Shown here: piece after piece, positions 50,575 through 60,796 of the stretch | How positions within the stretch are numbered: position 1 is the stretch's first letter | Layout: each line of letters opens with the position of its first letter | Origin: Psychrobacter sp. | GTDB taxonomy: Bacteria > Pseudomonadota > Gammaproteobacteria > Pseudomonadales > Moraxellaceae | Length of the DNA stretch: 64,000 nucleotides | Direction of reading: 5' to 3' | Assembly: GCF_030454045.1 (NCBI RefSeq) | Contig: NZ_JAKDJE010000006.1 | Coordinates: forward strand, 7,219-71,218 | Position numbers and translations under genes: made by a program | Notes under the pieces: generated by a model | Told to the model about the DNA's origin: nothing | The model's input: only the letters and a program-made list of their open reading frames with translations | Database searches by the model: none

Positions 50575-52941
50575 CTATTTCAGTGATGATTTTACCAAAC
50601 TGCTTTTCTTATCCATAGTAGATACCGTATTCTCAAGCGCAACCTCTGTCTTAAACCGTGTCAAGCGTAATGCATTCATCAAAACTGAGATGGAGCTGAG
50701 TGCCATCGCTGCTGCTGCAATCATCGGATTTAAGAACCCCAAAGCGGCAAGCGGGATACCAAGGCAGTTATAAATGAAAGCAAAAAACAGATTTTGTTTA
50801 ATATTGCGTAGCGTTGCTTGCGCGATTTTTTGCGCCGCATCAATATGCATGAGCGACTCGCCCATTAGACGGGCAGAAGCGCTGTGCTGCGCGACATCTG
50901 TTCCTTCAAACATTGCAAAGCTGGCATCGGCAGTGGCCATCGCTGGCGCATCATTGACCCCGTCTCCTGCCATCGCCACCTTATGACCAGCAGTTTGCAG
51001 CCGTGCAATTTGACTGGCCTTATCGCGTGGACTCATTTTGCCGTAAGCTTTTTCAATACCCAGCTGCCCTGCCACATGATCGACGACCGACTGCTTATCA
51101 CCACTCATCAAGATCACATTAATACCCGCATTTTGTAGCGCAGTGATTGCTTGCGGGGTATCCGCTTTCAAGTCATCTGCTAAGGCAAATGCGCCTAGTG
51201 GCTCATCATTGATACTAATGGCAACGGTACTGGCAATTTGCCATACTTTTGGCATCAGCTTAGGTAACGTCATATTAGCAAATTCAGCCGTCCCGACGTT
51301 TACTCGTCCAAGTCCTTCGATGTTTGCCTGTATACCAGATCCTTTTATCACACTGATATCAGTCACATCGAACAAAGACAGCTGACGCTCTTTAGCCGCG
51401 TTGGTCAAAGCAGTTGCTAATGGATGACTGGCATGTGCTTCGACACTGGCGGCGATCTGCAAGACATCATTAACAGCGATCGACTTATCCATCATGACAT
51501 GATCAACGATAGTGGGTCTGCCAATGGTCAGCGTGCCTGTCTTATCGAGCACCACCGTGTCAATATTCCCTGCCGCCTCGAGACTTTGCGCGTCTTTGAA
51601 CCACACGCCATGACGCGCCGCAACCCCCATACCCGCCATGATAGCTGCTGGCGTGGCCAAACCAAGGGCACAAGGACATGCAATGACCAATACTGATACG
51701 GCATGCATTAAGGCCGTATCGACCATACCAGTCAGCCACCATGTTAGGCCAAAAGTAACCAACGCAATAGTGACCACGATTGGCACAAACAAAGCAGTCA
51801 CTCTATCCGCCAATCTTGCCAAGTTAGCTTTTGAGCCTTGTGCCTCACTCAAGGCTTGTACCATATCGCCCAGCTTGGTATCACTACCCTTGGCACTGAC
51901 GCGATAGAGCAAGCTACCATTTTCTACTAAAGCCCCAGCCAGTAAAGTATCGCCCGCTTCTTTTTTAAGGGCAATTGACTCACCTGTTAGGTGGCTCTCC
52001 ACGCACCAGCCGCTACCTTCTATAACGATGCCATCAGTCGCGACACGGCTGCCTTGCTTGGCCCGCAAGATGTCCCCTATTTGCACATCAGACAGTGCAA
52101 TAGAATGAAAATCGCCATTTGGTTGCTGCTGCTCGACTTCATCTGGCGTCAATGACAACAGTAAATCGATACTGTTTAAACTGTGTTTTTTGGTACGTTC
52201 CTCCAAGTATTTACCTGTCCGAACAAACGCAATAACCATCACCCCTGCTTCAAAATATACCGCAGGGCCATTACTGGCGATGTGTCCGCCCGCGTGTCCA
52301 CTTTGCAAGAGACTACTCAAAGTGCCATCGCCATGAGTGAGCCACAGATAAGTCGAATAGGCCCATATCGTCACCGTACCAATCACCACCAGCACATCCA
52401 TATTGGCAAGACCACCTTTGATGGATGCCCATGCGCTCTTATAAAATGGTAACGCAAAACCAAACTGTACAATCGTCGCTAAAATAAACTGAATCCAAAT
52501 GGGCGGCATCCCCGCCATCCCAGCACCCACCAACATACCTGCCATGCCCACCAAAAATGGCGCCAAGCATAGCCATAGTCCAATCAATCGCCACGGATAC
52601 TGAGTCGCTGTCTCTTCATCTGTTTTTGCAAATAAACTGTCGCTGGCCTGTAGATTGGCAACAAAACCCGTCTTGTTTACCCATTCTGTGACTTGTTCTG
52701 GCGTCGTTTGCGTTGGATCGTAGTCAACATTGGCAGTCTCACCAGCAAAGTTGACACTCACGTCATACACCGAAGGTTTTTTATTCAGTACCTTCTCAAT
52801 TCGTGAGGCACACGCCTGACATGTCATGCCATCGATTGCGAGTTGAAGATGGGCGCGCTGCGGCGCAAGAGACGTGTCTGACTGCACATCAGTCTCGACA
52901 TCGTAAGATTCATCATTAGAGGTATGGGTGGTTTCATTCAT
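50575..52941 (-). CDS. copA: Copper-exporting P-type ATPase
   Basis: 788 residues from ATG at 52941; an upstream ATG (53076) adds 45 unlike residues and is not preferred. One N-terminal HMA domain with GMTCQAC, eight membrane helices, TGES, the CPC metal motif in VIACPCALGLA, DKTGTLT phosphorylation site, HP motif and GDGVNDAP. It pumps Cu(I) out of the cytoplasm. Upstream are copZ-like and HMA-like genes. Confidence 0.95.
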   Translation of the reverse strand: MNETTHTSNDESYDVETDVQSDTSLAPQRAHLQLAIDGMTCQACASRIEKVLNKKPSVYDVSVNFAGETANVDYDPTQTTPEQVTEWVNKTGFVANLQASDSLFAKTDEETATQYPWRLIGLWLCLAPFLVGMAGMLVGAGMAGMPPIWIQFILATIVQFGFALPFYKSAWASIKGGLANMDVLVVIGTVTIWAYSTYLWLTHGDGTLSSLLQSGHAGGHIASNGPAVYFEAGVMVIAFVRTGKYLEERTKKHSLNSIDLLLSLTPDEVEQQQPNGDFHSIALSDVQIGDILRAKQGSRVATDGIVIEGSGWCVESHLTGESIALKKEAGDTLLAGALVENGSLLYRVSAKGSDTKLGDMVQALSEAQGSKANLARLADRVTALFVPIVVTIALVTFGLTWWLTGMVDTALMHAVSVLVIACPCALGLATPAAIMAGMGVAARHGVWFKDAQSLEAAGNIDTVVLDKTGTLTIGRPTIVDHVMMDKSIAVNDVLQIAASVEAHASHPLATALTNAAKERQLSLFDVTDISVIKGSGIQANIEGLGRVNVGTAEFANMTLPKLMPKVWQIASTVAISINDEPLGAFALADDLKADTPQAITALQNAGINVILMSGDKQSVVDHVAGQLGIEKAYGKMSPRDKASQIARLQTAGHKVAMAGDGVNDAPAMATADASFAMFEGTDVAQHSASARLMGESLMHIDAAQKIAQATLRNIKQNLFFAFIYNCLGIPLAALGFLNPMIAAAAMALSSISVLMNALRLTRFKTEVALENTVSTMDKKSSLVKSSLK

Positions 52942-53228
52942 AAAAAAACTCGTTATAGCGCCAATACAGTCACAGACGCCATCATAAAATATCAGTGGAT
53001 TGACAAAAAATTCAAATAAAGTACGTACATAAAATACTGTAAAGATTAAGGCAGAAATCACGCTTAGCGTATTCAACGCTGATAGAGAGCTGCCTCACAT
53101 CATACTCAAGGATTGTTTTTTAAATGGTCACAATTATTATCCCTTCAAGTAAGCATTTGACATTTGGTGAAAAATAACAAACGAGAAGAGCCGCAGATAT
53201 GACTGACATTGATATTTTTTAGCCATGA

Positions 53229-53271
53229 AAAAACCAGCTAACATGCCAGTAATAACATGGTAGCTGGTTTT
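53229..53271 (-). terminator. Terminator of the copZ-like gene
   Basis: 11-bp stem AAAACCAGCTA/TAGCTGGTTTT with a 20-base loop that can form a small inner hairpin; six T follow on the minus strand. It separates copZ from copA. Confidence 0.8.
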
Positions 53272-53289
53272 GCAGACAGATGACGACAT

Positions 53290-53514
53290 TTATGAATTAG
53301 CGACAGTCGCCTCAAATCCAGCCTCATCAATGGCCGAAGCAATCGCTTCTGCACTGGTTTTGCTATCATCAAAGGTGATCGTTGCTAAATTATCAGCTAA
53401 ATCCACGGTGATCGTATCTAAACCGTCAATGTCGGCAGTAGCAGTATGGACACTTGCCACACAGCCGCTGCAAGTCATGCCTTCAATTTGAATAATACGT
53501 GTTTGGCTTGCCAT
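53290..53514 (-). CDS. copZ: Copper chaperone, CopZ-like HMA protein
   Basis: 74 residues, a single heavy-metal-associated ferredoxin-like domain with MTCSGC (about 13-18) and the usual beta-alpha-beta pattern. It carries Cu(I) to the ATPase. It has GGAG ahead of the ATG and its own terminator, so its level can differ from copA. Confidence 0.93.
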   Translation of the reverse strand: MASQTRIIQIEGMTCSGCVASVHTATADIDGLDTITVDLADNLATITFDDSKTSAEAIASAIDEAGFEATVANS

Positions 53515-53741
53515 GGTTGGCTCCTTATTTTTATTAATGATTAATACCCTTGATCGCTATTTTTTAATACTTATTTTTTGAAAAATACGTATCTTTTATA
53601 AACTATCAAGTCGTCACTCAACAAGCATAAGCGCTATCAGCTGCGACAGCAAGACACTTTGGTTGCAACTTTATTAATGAGTGGATAATTTATTAATAAA
53701 AACGTAAATATGACTACTCATGCGCTTAGCATCAAGACCAT

Positions 53742-54005
53742 CTATACATCTTGGTCGTGATGACGTGGATTTTGCGGTGCATCAATAGGAAATGGCTGTG
53801 TCACATAGTCCACCATGCTAATTGCCGCCGTCAAAGCATGGATACTGGTATCCGTATCATCATATCTTATCGTTGCAACATCATGCAAAGGGTCTAGATC
53901 TATCGCAGTCACGCCTGAGATATTCTTAAGCGCGGTCATCACACTATCTAGACCAGCTTCATCGTTGATATTTTCTATACTGACTTGTGCGGTTTGAATC
54001 GCCAT
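53742..54005 (-). CDS. HMA-fold protein lacking the CxxC metal site
   Basis: 87 residues with the spacing of an HMA domain (strand, helix DSVMTALKNISGV, strand, helix and a final strand), but no cysteine at all. A His/Asp-rich tail follows (about 78-87, Pro-Arg-His-His-Asp-Gln-Asp). It is located between kdsA and copZ. It may be a degenerate or re-purposed chaperone; metal binding through the tail is possible. Confidence 0.75.
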   Translation of the reverse strand: MAIQTAQVSIENINDEAGLDSVMTALKNISGVTAIDLDPLHDVATIRYDDTDTSIHALTAAISMVDYVTQPFPIDAPQNPRHHDQDV

Positions 54006-54032
54006 TGCATCACCCTCTTATCATTTGTAATA

Positions 54033-54908
54033 TCAATGAGTATCTAATGTCTCAAAGCCTTTGACCAGATCATCAATCTGCTTAAGTTGACGCAAAAATG
54101 GCTCTAACTGACTGGTTCTTAGTGCACATGGTCCATCACATTTTGCTGTCTCTGGATTTGGGTGCGCCTCTAAGAAAAGCCCTGCCAATCCTGTCGCCAT
54201 ACCAGCACGTGCAAGGGTTGTAATCTGTTCACGGCGTCCGCCTGCGCTGTCACTGCGCGCACCTGGCTGCTGTAGACTATGGGTGACATCAAAGAATACC
54301 GGGATGTCCATCTGCTTCATGGTATCAAAACCCAGCATATCGACGACGAGATTGTTATAACCAAAGGCGCTACCACGCTCACAAAGTATCAGCTTATCAT
54401 TACCGCCTTCTAGACACTTATTGACGATATGACGCATCTCATGAGGCGCTAAGAACTGCGCTTTTTTGATATTAATAATGGCATCTGTTTTTGCCATTGC
54501 ATGGACTAAATCCGTCTGACGTGACAAAAACGCTGGTAGCTGAATGATATCCGCAACCTCAGCCACTGGCGCGGCCTGATGTGGTTCATGCACATCGGTA
54601 ATGATGGGTACTTGGAATTTTTCTTTGATTTGCCCAAGCCAGTCGATACCTTGCTCAAGTCCCGGCCCTCGGTATGAATGCAAGCTTGAGCGGTTGGCTT
54701 TATCAAAACTCGCTTTAAACACATAGCCGATACCCAAGCGCTCACATATCTCAACGTATTGCTCAGCAATCTCAAACGCCAACTCTTTAGATTCTAAGAC
54801 GTTCATCCCACCAAATAATACAGAGGGTTGGTCGTTACCAATGTTGATCGTCTTATTATTAGGCGTGTTAAGTGCAATGTGTGATTGCGCCGTTAATAGG
54901 TTTTCCAT
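54033..54908 (-). CDS. kdsA: 3-deoxy-8-phosphooctulonate synthase
   Basis: 291 residues. Conserved FKASFDKANRSS and SYRGPGLEQG segments, CERGSAFGYNNLVVDM, and metal-site His in DVTHSLQQPGA. It makes KDO-8-phosphate for lipopolysaccharide. Downstream of pyrG as in the usual cluster. Confidence 0.96.
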   Translation of the reverse strand: MENLLTAQSHIALNTPNNKTINIGNDQPSVLFGGMNVLESKELAFEIAEQYVEICERLGIGYVFKASFDKANRSSLHSYRGPGLEQGIDWLGQIKEKFQVPIITDVHEPHQAAPVAEVADIIQLPAFLSRQTDLVHAMAKTDAIINIKKAQFLAPHEMRHIVNKCLEGGNDKLILCERGSAFGYNNLVVDMLGFDTMKQMDIPVFFDVTHSLQQPGARSDSAGGRREQITTLARAGMATGLAGLFLEAHPNPETAKCDGPCALRTSQLEPFLRQLKQIDDLVKGFETLDTH

Positions 54909-55055
54909 TTAGCCATTACCTCTTATTTTGTTATGAATATGTCTATCCCATATTGTAACGGATAGCTTGATGAAAAAAAGTATGCAAGCGTAATTAGATA
55001 GCATCAATATCGATAATCATTGAGCAACTATTCGCATTGTTCAAAATTAAGCCAA

Positions 55056-55086
55056 AAAAAAGACCGATCCGAAGATCAGTCTTTTT
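55056..55086 (-). terminator. Terminator of pyrG
   Basis: AAAAAGACTGATC stem with CTTCG-type loop and eight T on the minus strand. It separates pyrG from kdsA. Confidence 0.88.
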
Positions 55087-55131
55087 AGCAAACATCATGC
55101 TCTCACATAACAACAAATGCTTTAGTGATTA

Positions 55132-56763
55132 CTATGTTTCGCTATGATTTTTTGCCGCTTTTACAAAGCTGTTGAACAGTGGATGACCACTACGTGGTGA
55201 GCTAGTGAACTCTGGATGGAACTGTACCGCAACAAACCAGGGATGCTCGCTGATCTCAACGGACTCTACCAAGTGCTGTTTGGCAGAATAACCAGAGATC
55301 GTCATACCCGCTTGCTCTAATGGCTCAATATAACGGTTGTTCATCTCGTAGCGATGGCGATGGCGCTCAGTGATATTGTTAGCACCATAAATCTGGCTTA
55401 GCTTGCTACCAGAAACCAGCTCTGCTTGCTGTGCGCCTAGACGCATCGTGCCACCAAGATCTGAGTCATCACTGCGAATCTGTAACTCGCCGCGCTCATC
55501 TAACCATTCGGTGATAAGCCCAATGATAGGCTCAGCTGTCTTACGATCAAACTCAGAAGAGTTGGCATTGATATTAAGTACATTACGCGCATACTCAATC
55601 ACCGCAAGCTGCATACCAAGACAAATACCTAGATACGGCACATTATTTTCACGAGCATAAGTGATGGCTTTTATTTTACCCATCGTACCGCGCTCACCAA
55701 AACCACCTGGTACTAAAATAGCATTGGCATCTTTTAGCTGCGCTAGTAGAGTGTCGTCATCTTCTAAACGCTCAGCATCGATGTAGTCGATTTTGACATC
55801 GACTTTATGCGTGATACCTGCGTGTAGCAATGCTTCGTTGATCGATTTATAAGCATCTGGTAGCTCAACGTATTTGCCAACCATCGCAACAGTCACTACC
55901 CCTTGAGGGTTGAGCTGTGCTTCAACTACTTTATCCCAATCGCTAAGATCTGCTTCGGGCACATCAAGACCGAAACGCTCACAGATGAGGTCATCAAGGT
56001 CTTGCTCATGTAGCGTGCGCGGGATCTGGTAGATACTTTGTGCATCTTCACACATGATAACGGCACGCTCTTCTACATTGGTGAATAGCGCAATCTTGCG
56101 ACGGTTATCTTGCGAGATATGATGGTCAGAGCGGCAGATTAAGATGTCAGGCTGTAGACCGATTGAGCGTAGCTCTTTTACAGAGTGCTGTGTCGGCTTG
56201 GTTTTGGTCTCACCAGCACTGGCAATATAAGGTACTAAAGTAAGATGCATCAGCATGGCACGATTGCGCCCCAGCTCTACTTGCATCTGACGTACCGCTT
56301 CCATAAATGGAAGTGATTCAATGTCACCAACCGTACCGCCAATCTCGATAATTGCGATATCATAGCCTTCGCCACTGGCAAGAATCTTACTTTTTATTTC
56401 ATCAGTGATGTGCGGGATGACCTGTACAGTACCGCCCAGATACTCACCGCGGCGCTCTTTGTTTAGCACGTTTTGATAGATACGACCGCTGGTAAAGTTG
56501 TTGCTCTTACTCATCTTAGAGTGGCGTAAGAAGCGCTCATAATAGCCCAAATCCAAATCCGTCTCTGCGCCATCTTCGGTGACAAACACCTCACCATGCT
56601 GAAATGGGCTCATCGTACCTGGATCGACGTTGACATACGGATCCATCTTGGTCATCGTGACAGTCACGCCACGCGCTTCTAAGACCGCAGCAAGAGAAGC
56701 GGCGGTGATACCTTTTCCTAGTGAGGACACTACCCCACCGGTCACAAATATAAACTTGGTCAT
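55132..56763 (-). CDS. pyrG: CTP synthase
   Basis: 543 residues from ATG at 56763, matching the usual start MTKFIFVTGGVVSSLGKG (E. coli 545). An ATG three codons upstream (56772) is also possible. The amidoligase domain (1-270) is followed by the glutaminase domain with the GICLGMQLAVIEYAR nucleophile segment and C-terminal His/Glu pair in VQFHPEF. It turns UTP into CTP. Confidence 0.96.
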   Translation of the reverse strand: MTKFIFVTGGVVSSLGKGITAASLAAVLEARGVTVTMTKMDPYVNVDPGTMSPFQHGEVFVTEDGAETDLDLGYYERFLRHSKMSKSNNFTSGRIYQNVLNKERRGEYLGGTVQVIPHITDEIKSKILASGEGYDIAIIEIGGTVGDIESLPFMEAVRQMQVELGRNRAMLMHLTLVPYIASAGETKTKPTQHSVKELRSIGLQPDILICRSDHHISQDNRRKIALFTNVEERAVIMCEDAQSIYQIPRTLHEQDLDDLICERFGLDVPEADLSDWDKVVEAQLNPQGVVTVAMVGKYVELPDAYKSINEALLHAGITHKVDVKIDYIDAERLEDDDTLLAQLKDANAILVPGGFGERGTMGKIKAITYARENNVPYLGICLGMQLAVIEYARNVLNINANSSEFDRKTAEPIIGLITEWLDERGELQIRSDDSDLGGTMRLGAQQAELVSGSKLSQIYGANNITERHRHRYEMNNRYIEPLEQAGMTISGYSAKQHLVESVEISEHPWFVAVQFHPEFTSSPRSGHPLFNSFVKAAKNHSET

Positions 56764-56897
56764 AGTACTCATCAACAATTGGTAAAGAAGGATTTTACTA
56801 AAAATACGCCATAAAATATAGGGCAAAAATGCAAACTGTCTGAAACTCTTGTTTTCTACCTCAGCGGTAGACTTTTGTCACAAATAATACATACAAC

Positions 56898-56930
56898 AAA
56901 AAAACCCACCCCGAAGGATGAGTTTTTTAT
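56898..56930 (-). terminator. Terminator of the porin gene
   Basis: AAAACTCATCC pairs with GGGTGGGTTTT (two wobble pairs) across TTCG, followed by seven T on the minus strand. Confidence 0.85.
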
Positions 56931-56949
56931 TTATATTCTAATGGTTAGA

Positions 56950-57987
56950 TTAGAATAAATATTCTAGACCGCCACCAATAGCTAGTACGTCAGCATCAGT
57001 ATTGCCAAGGTCAGCTGAGTTATTACCAGCATAAGCATGTACAATCATATTATCTTGATAGTAGTATTTACCACCAACAACGATCTGATCTGAATCAGAA
57101 TTTTCCATACCATTTAGGCTTTCAGTATTGTTGTACTGAACATATACCGATGCTGGACGAGCAAAGTTGGTTAGCCCCATGTTTGCACTAAGGATGAAGC
57201 CTTTTTCATCTTCAGAAGAGTAGTCAAAGTCAGCTTGCTGATATAGCGCACCTAGCGTTACTGGATAAGCCATATATTTGCCTAGATCAACAGTTGCTGT
57301 ACCGCGGATGATATCACCAGCAATATTTTGGTCTTTATCGTACGCTACACCAGCAGTGAAACCAGTACCTTGATCAAACATCAAAGCAGCACCAAAGCCA
57401 CTATCACGATCTTTGCTTGATTCCACAAAGCTTTCGTCAGCACTATACATGACAGAAAGTTGTAATGGTAGGTTGTTGTATTTTGGAGACATCCAAATAA
57501 CTGAGCTGTTGATACGGCTACTATCAGCCATATTCAAACCACCATAGTTTTCGTTATCTTCAAGTTTGTTGCCACCTAGGTTATCCCAATAACCATCGTT
57601 AACGACTACGTTGTTGATTTTATCTAAAGTAGATTGGTTTTTACCAGCACGGAATTCACCAAAATTCTTGTTAACTACACCAAGATATGTATCACGGTTA
57701 GTGAAACCATCGCTATCACCGTCAACACGAGTACCATACTCTAGCTGATAGATAACGTCAGTATTCGCAGTCATGGCTTCAGAGCCTTTGATACCGATAC
57801 GTGAAGAGTTGGAGTTGATCTGTACTGAGTCAGACTCTCTGTCTGCACGAGCATCACCATTTGGGTAATCAACTTCGGCATTTACATAATCAGCAGTAAC
57901 AAACGCTTTACCATATAAGGTAGGAGCGGCATTGGCTGCAGAAACAGATAGAGCAGCAACGGCTGTAGCTAAAAGTAGTTTTTTCAT
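56950..57987 (-). CDS. Outer-membrane porin
   Basis: 345 residues from ATG at 57987 (GGAG ahead). Signal peptide MKKLLLATAVAALSVSAANA (1-20) with cleavage before Ala-Pro-Thr-Leu-Tyr-Gly. The mature part shows alternating beta-strands rich in Gly, Asp and Asn. The C-terminal Phe (Glu-Tyr-Leu-Phe) is the typical outer-membrane assembly signal. General Gram-negative porin family. Codon use suggests high expression. Confidence 0.93.
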   Translation of the reverse strand: MKKLLLATAVAALSVSAANAAPTLYGKAFVTADYVNAEVDYPNGDARADRESDSVQINSNSSRIGIKGSEAMTANTDVIYQLEYGTRVDGDSDGFTNRDTYLGVVNKNFGEFRAGKNQSTLDKINNVVVNDGYWDNLGGNKLEDNENYGGLNMADSSRINSSVIWMSPKYNNLPLQLSVMYSADESFVESSKDRDSGFGAALMFDQGTGFTAGVAYDKDQNIAGDIIRGTATVDLGKYMAYPVTLGALYQQADFDYSSEDEKGFILSANMGLTNFARPASVYVQYNNTESLNGMENSDSDQIVVGGKYYYQDNMIVHAYAGNNSADLGNTDADVLAIGGGLEYLF

Positions 57988-58597
57988 GGGGTATCTCCAC
58001 TTTACAATTGTAGTAATGAGCAAGCTATTATTAGCTGGCGCCCATATTGGTATCGTCACAAATCCTCAAAGATATAATGTGTAACTGGCTACCGAGATTA
58101 GTCAGAAACAAGTGTGGCGAAGTTTTATTACAGTAAGATGAAAAAACCATGACTTACATAACCAGCATCAAAAAAAGTAACTGCCATGTAAACGTTGGTC
58201 TTTATCCTTCTGCTGCGTAACATCCGTTACCAAACTCATACTTCGAGTACAAGCATAACAACTTTGACATAATTTGCAACATGTTTTTTTGCTTTTTCGA
58301 TACCCCAGTATCAAATAACAAGTCACCTATAAAATCCAGATAGCTACAAAAAAAAGCGATATCTACTCAAGCAGATAGCGCTTTTTTTGATTAATATCAT
58401 TACTTATAGTATTAAAATTTTTTAATAAAGATAAAATAATTGCCCAAGAAATAGCGCTACCCATTGATAAATAAATAGCGCTTATGAAGAATCGATCGGC
58501 GTATTTATGACATATTTAGCGTCACAAACGAGCAAGATTAGATACTACACCTTAGGCTTCAGCATACGCTAAAATACCCATTGCTAAGCTGGCTTCT
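57988..58597. other. Intergenic region porin / glcB
   Basis: 610 bases without a gene. It contains a bidirectional terminator (58348-58388) about 210 bases after the glcB stop. The remaining 360 bases upstream of the porin must hold its promoter; none stands out. Confidence 0.6.
58348..58388. terminator. Bidirectional terminator
   Basis: AAAAAAAGCG-A-TATCT pairs with AGATA-G-CGCTTTTTTT across an eight-base loop; probable end of the glcB transcript. Confidence 0.8.
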
Positions 58598-60796
58598 CTA
58601 AGCATTGGCTTTTAGATCGAGTCGTGCTTGATGCAACAATGGTTCAGTATAGCCGCTAGGTTGCGCGCGTCCTTTAAAGACCAAATCACAGGCAGCTTTA
58701 AAAGCGTAAGAGTTATCAAAGTTATCTGCCATTGGCTGGTAATCACTATCGCCTGCATTTTGCTCGTCGACGACTTTTGCCATACGTTTCATTGTGTCCA
58801 TCACTTGCTGCTCGCTTACCACATCATGATGTAACCAGTTGGCAATGTGTTGGCTTGAGATACGCAAAGTGGCGCGATCTTCCATCAAGCCCACATCATT
58901 AATATCAGGAACTTTGGAGCAGCCAACCCCTTGATTCACCCAGCGTACCACATACCCTAAAATACCTTGAGCGTTGTTCTCAAGCTCTTGCTGCTTCTCT
59001 TCTTCTGTCCAATTGGTATCTTTTGCTAAAGGGATGGTTAAAATATCGTCCAAACTCGCACGTTCGCGTGATTTTAGGGTGTCTTGCACATCGGCCACGT
59101 TGACTTGATGATAGTGTATGCTATGCAATGTAGCACCTGTTGGTGAGGGCACCCAAGCCGTACTGGCACCAGATTTCGGATGAGCGGCTTTTGTATCCAT
59201 CATCTCTTTCATCTCATCAGGTTTTGCCCACATACCTTTACCAATCTGAGCATGACCTTGCAGACCAGTCTCTAGACCGATATCAACGTTCCACTGCTCA
59301 TACGCAGGTAGCCATGCTTGCGATTTCATTTCACCTTTTGGCACGAACGGACCGGCATTCATGCTGGTATGCATCTCATCACCCGTACGATCTAAGAAAC
59401 CTGTATTAATGAAGATAACACGCTCTTTTGCTTGGCGAATCGCTTCTTTCAGATTGACTGTGGTACGGCGCTCTTCATCCATAATACCGATTTTGATTGT
59501 ATTACGCGCTAACCCCAATAAGTCCTCTGAGGCGTTGAACAAATCATTGGCCATCTTGACCTCTTCAGGGCCATGCATTTTTGGTTTGACGATGTACATA
59601 GAGCCTTGGCGTGAGTTTGATAGCGCGTTCTTGCCTTTAATATCATTCAACGTCAGTAATGGCGTAATTAAGCCATCCATTAAGCCCTCAAAGATTTGCT
59701 CTTGACCATCGCCTAAATCAACCAAAATTGCAGGGTTCTGCATGAGATGGCCAACATTACGAATCAAGAGTAGCGAACGACCAGGTAAAATCAGCTTACC
59801 GCCATCAGGTGTATTATATTCACGATCTGGGTTTTGTTTGCGAGTACGGGTTTTGCCACCTTTTTCAAAGGTCTCTTGTAGATCGCTATTCATCAAGCCA
59901 AGCCAATTGCGGTAGACTTCAACTTTTTCTTCTGCATCTACGGCAGCTACTGAGTCTTCACCATCTTGAATCGCTGTCATAGCTGACTCAAGCAAGACAT
60001 CTTTGATATTTGCTGGATCGTCTTTGCCAACTGGATGATCGGCATCTATTTGAATCTCAGCATGTAGTCCGTTATTTTTTAATAAAATACCTGTTGGCGA
60101 CTCCGTATTACCAACAAAACCAACGAACTTACTGGGGTCTTTTAACTGCGTACTGCTATCGCCTTGTACCACTTCAAGGTTGCCATCGACAATTTTAAAT
60201 CCTGTCACATCATTGTATGAACCTGATGTAAGCGCAAAATGCTCATCTAAAAAAGCTTTGGCATAAGCCACAACCGCAGCACCGCGAGTAGGGTTATAGC
60301 TACCACTTGCCTCCTGCCCATTCTCATCACTGATGACATCCGTACCATATAAGGCATCATATAGACTGCCCCAACGTGCATTAGTCGCATTTAATGCATA
60401 ACGAGCATTGCGTACTGGCACCACCAGCTGCGGCCCTGCAATATGCGCAATCTCTTCATCAACGTTTGCTGTGCTAACAGCAAAATCATCACCTTCTGGC
60501 AACAGATAACCAATTTCCTTCAAAAACGCTTTATAAGCTGGATAATCTATTTCGCCATTTTTTGCAGGATGTTGTAGGTGCCACTCATCAATCTGTGCTT
60601 GTATCTTATCTCGCGTTGCAAGCAATGCCTTATTACGTGGCGTGAATTCTTTAATAACCTTTTCAAAACCTGACCAATAATTGTCTGAATCAACACCAAC
60701 TTTCGGTAGCACCTCATTTTCAATAAAATCATATAACTGTTGGTCAATGGCGAGAATGCCTTTTTGAACGCGATTGGTGTTAGAAGACTGGCCCAT
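58598..60796 (-). CDS. glcB: Malate synthase G
   Basis: 732 residues, the usual size for malate synthase G. Conserved GFLDRTGDEMHTSMNAGP and catalytic Arg/Asp segments (VIFINTGFLDRT, AHPKSGASTAWVPSPT) are present. It condenses glyoxylate with acetyl-CoA, completing the glyoxylate bypass begun by aceA. AAGGA ribosome site ahead of the ATG. Long AT-rich leader upstream. Confidence 0.96.
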   Translation of the reverse strand: MGQSSNTNRVQKGILAIDQQLYDFIENEVLPKVGVDSDNYWSGFEKVIKEFTPRNKALLATRDKIQAQIDEWHLQHPAKNGEIDYPAYKAFLKEIGYLLPEGDDFAVSTANVDEEIAHIAGPQLVVPVRNARYALNATNARWGSLYDALYGTDVISDENGQEASGSYNPTRGAAVVAYAKAFLDEHFALTSGSYNDVTGFKIVDGNLEVVQGDSSTQLKDPSKFVGFVGNTESPTGILLKNNGLHAEIQIDADHPVGKDDPANIKDVLLESAMTAIQDGEDSVAAVDAEEKVEVYRNWLGLMNSDLQETFEKGGKTRTRKQNPDREYNTPDGGKLILPGRSLLLIRNVGHLMQNPAILVDLGDGQEQIFEGLMDGLITPLLTLNDIKGKNALSNSRQGSMYIVKPKMHGPEEVKMANDLFNASEDLLGLARNTIKIGIMDEERRTTVNLKEAIRQAKERVIFINTGFLDRTGDEMHTSMNAGPFVPKGEMKSQAWLPAYEQWNVDIGLETGLQGHAQIGKGMWAKPDEMKEMMDTKAAHPKSGASTAWVPSPTGATLHSIHYHQVNVADVQDTLKSRERASLDDILTIPLAKDTNWTEEEKQQELENNAQGILGYVVRWVNQGVGCSKVPDINDVGLMEDRATLRISSQHIANWLHHDVVSEQQVMDTMKRMAKVVDEQNAGDSDYQPMADNFDNSYAFKAACDLVFKGRAQPSGYTEPLLHQARLDLKANA

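Noticed and set aside
52942..53076. 45-residue N-terminal extension of the copper ATPase
   Set aside because: Hydrophobic stretch unlike CopA N-termini; the ATG at 52941 directly precedes the normal acidic leader and HMA domain.
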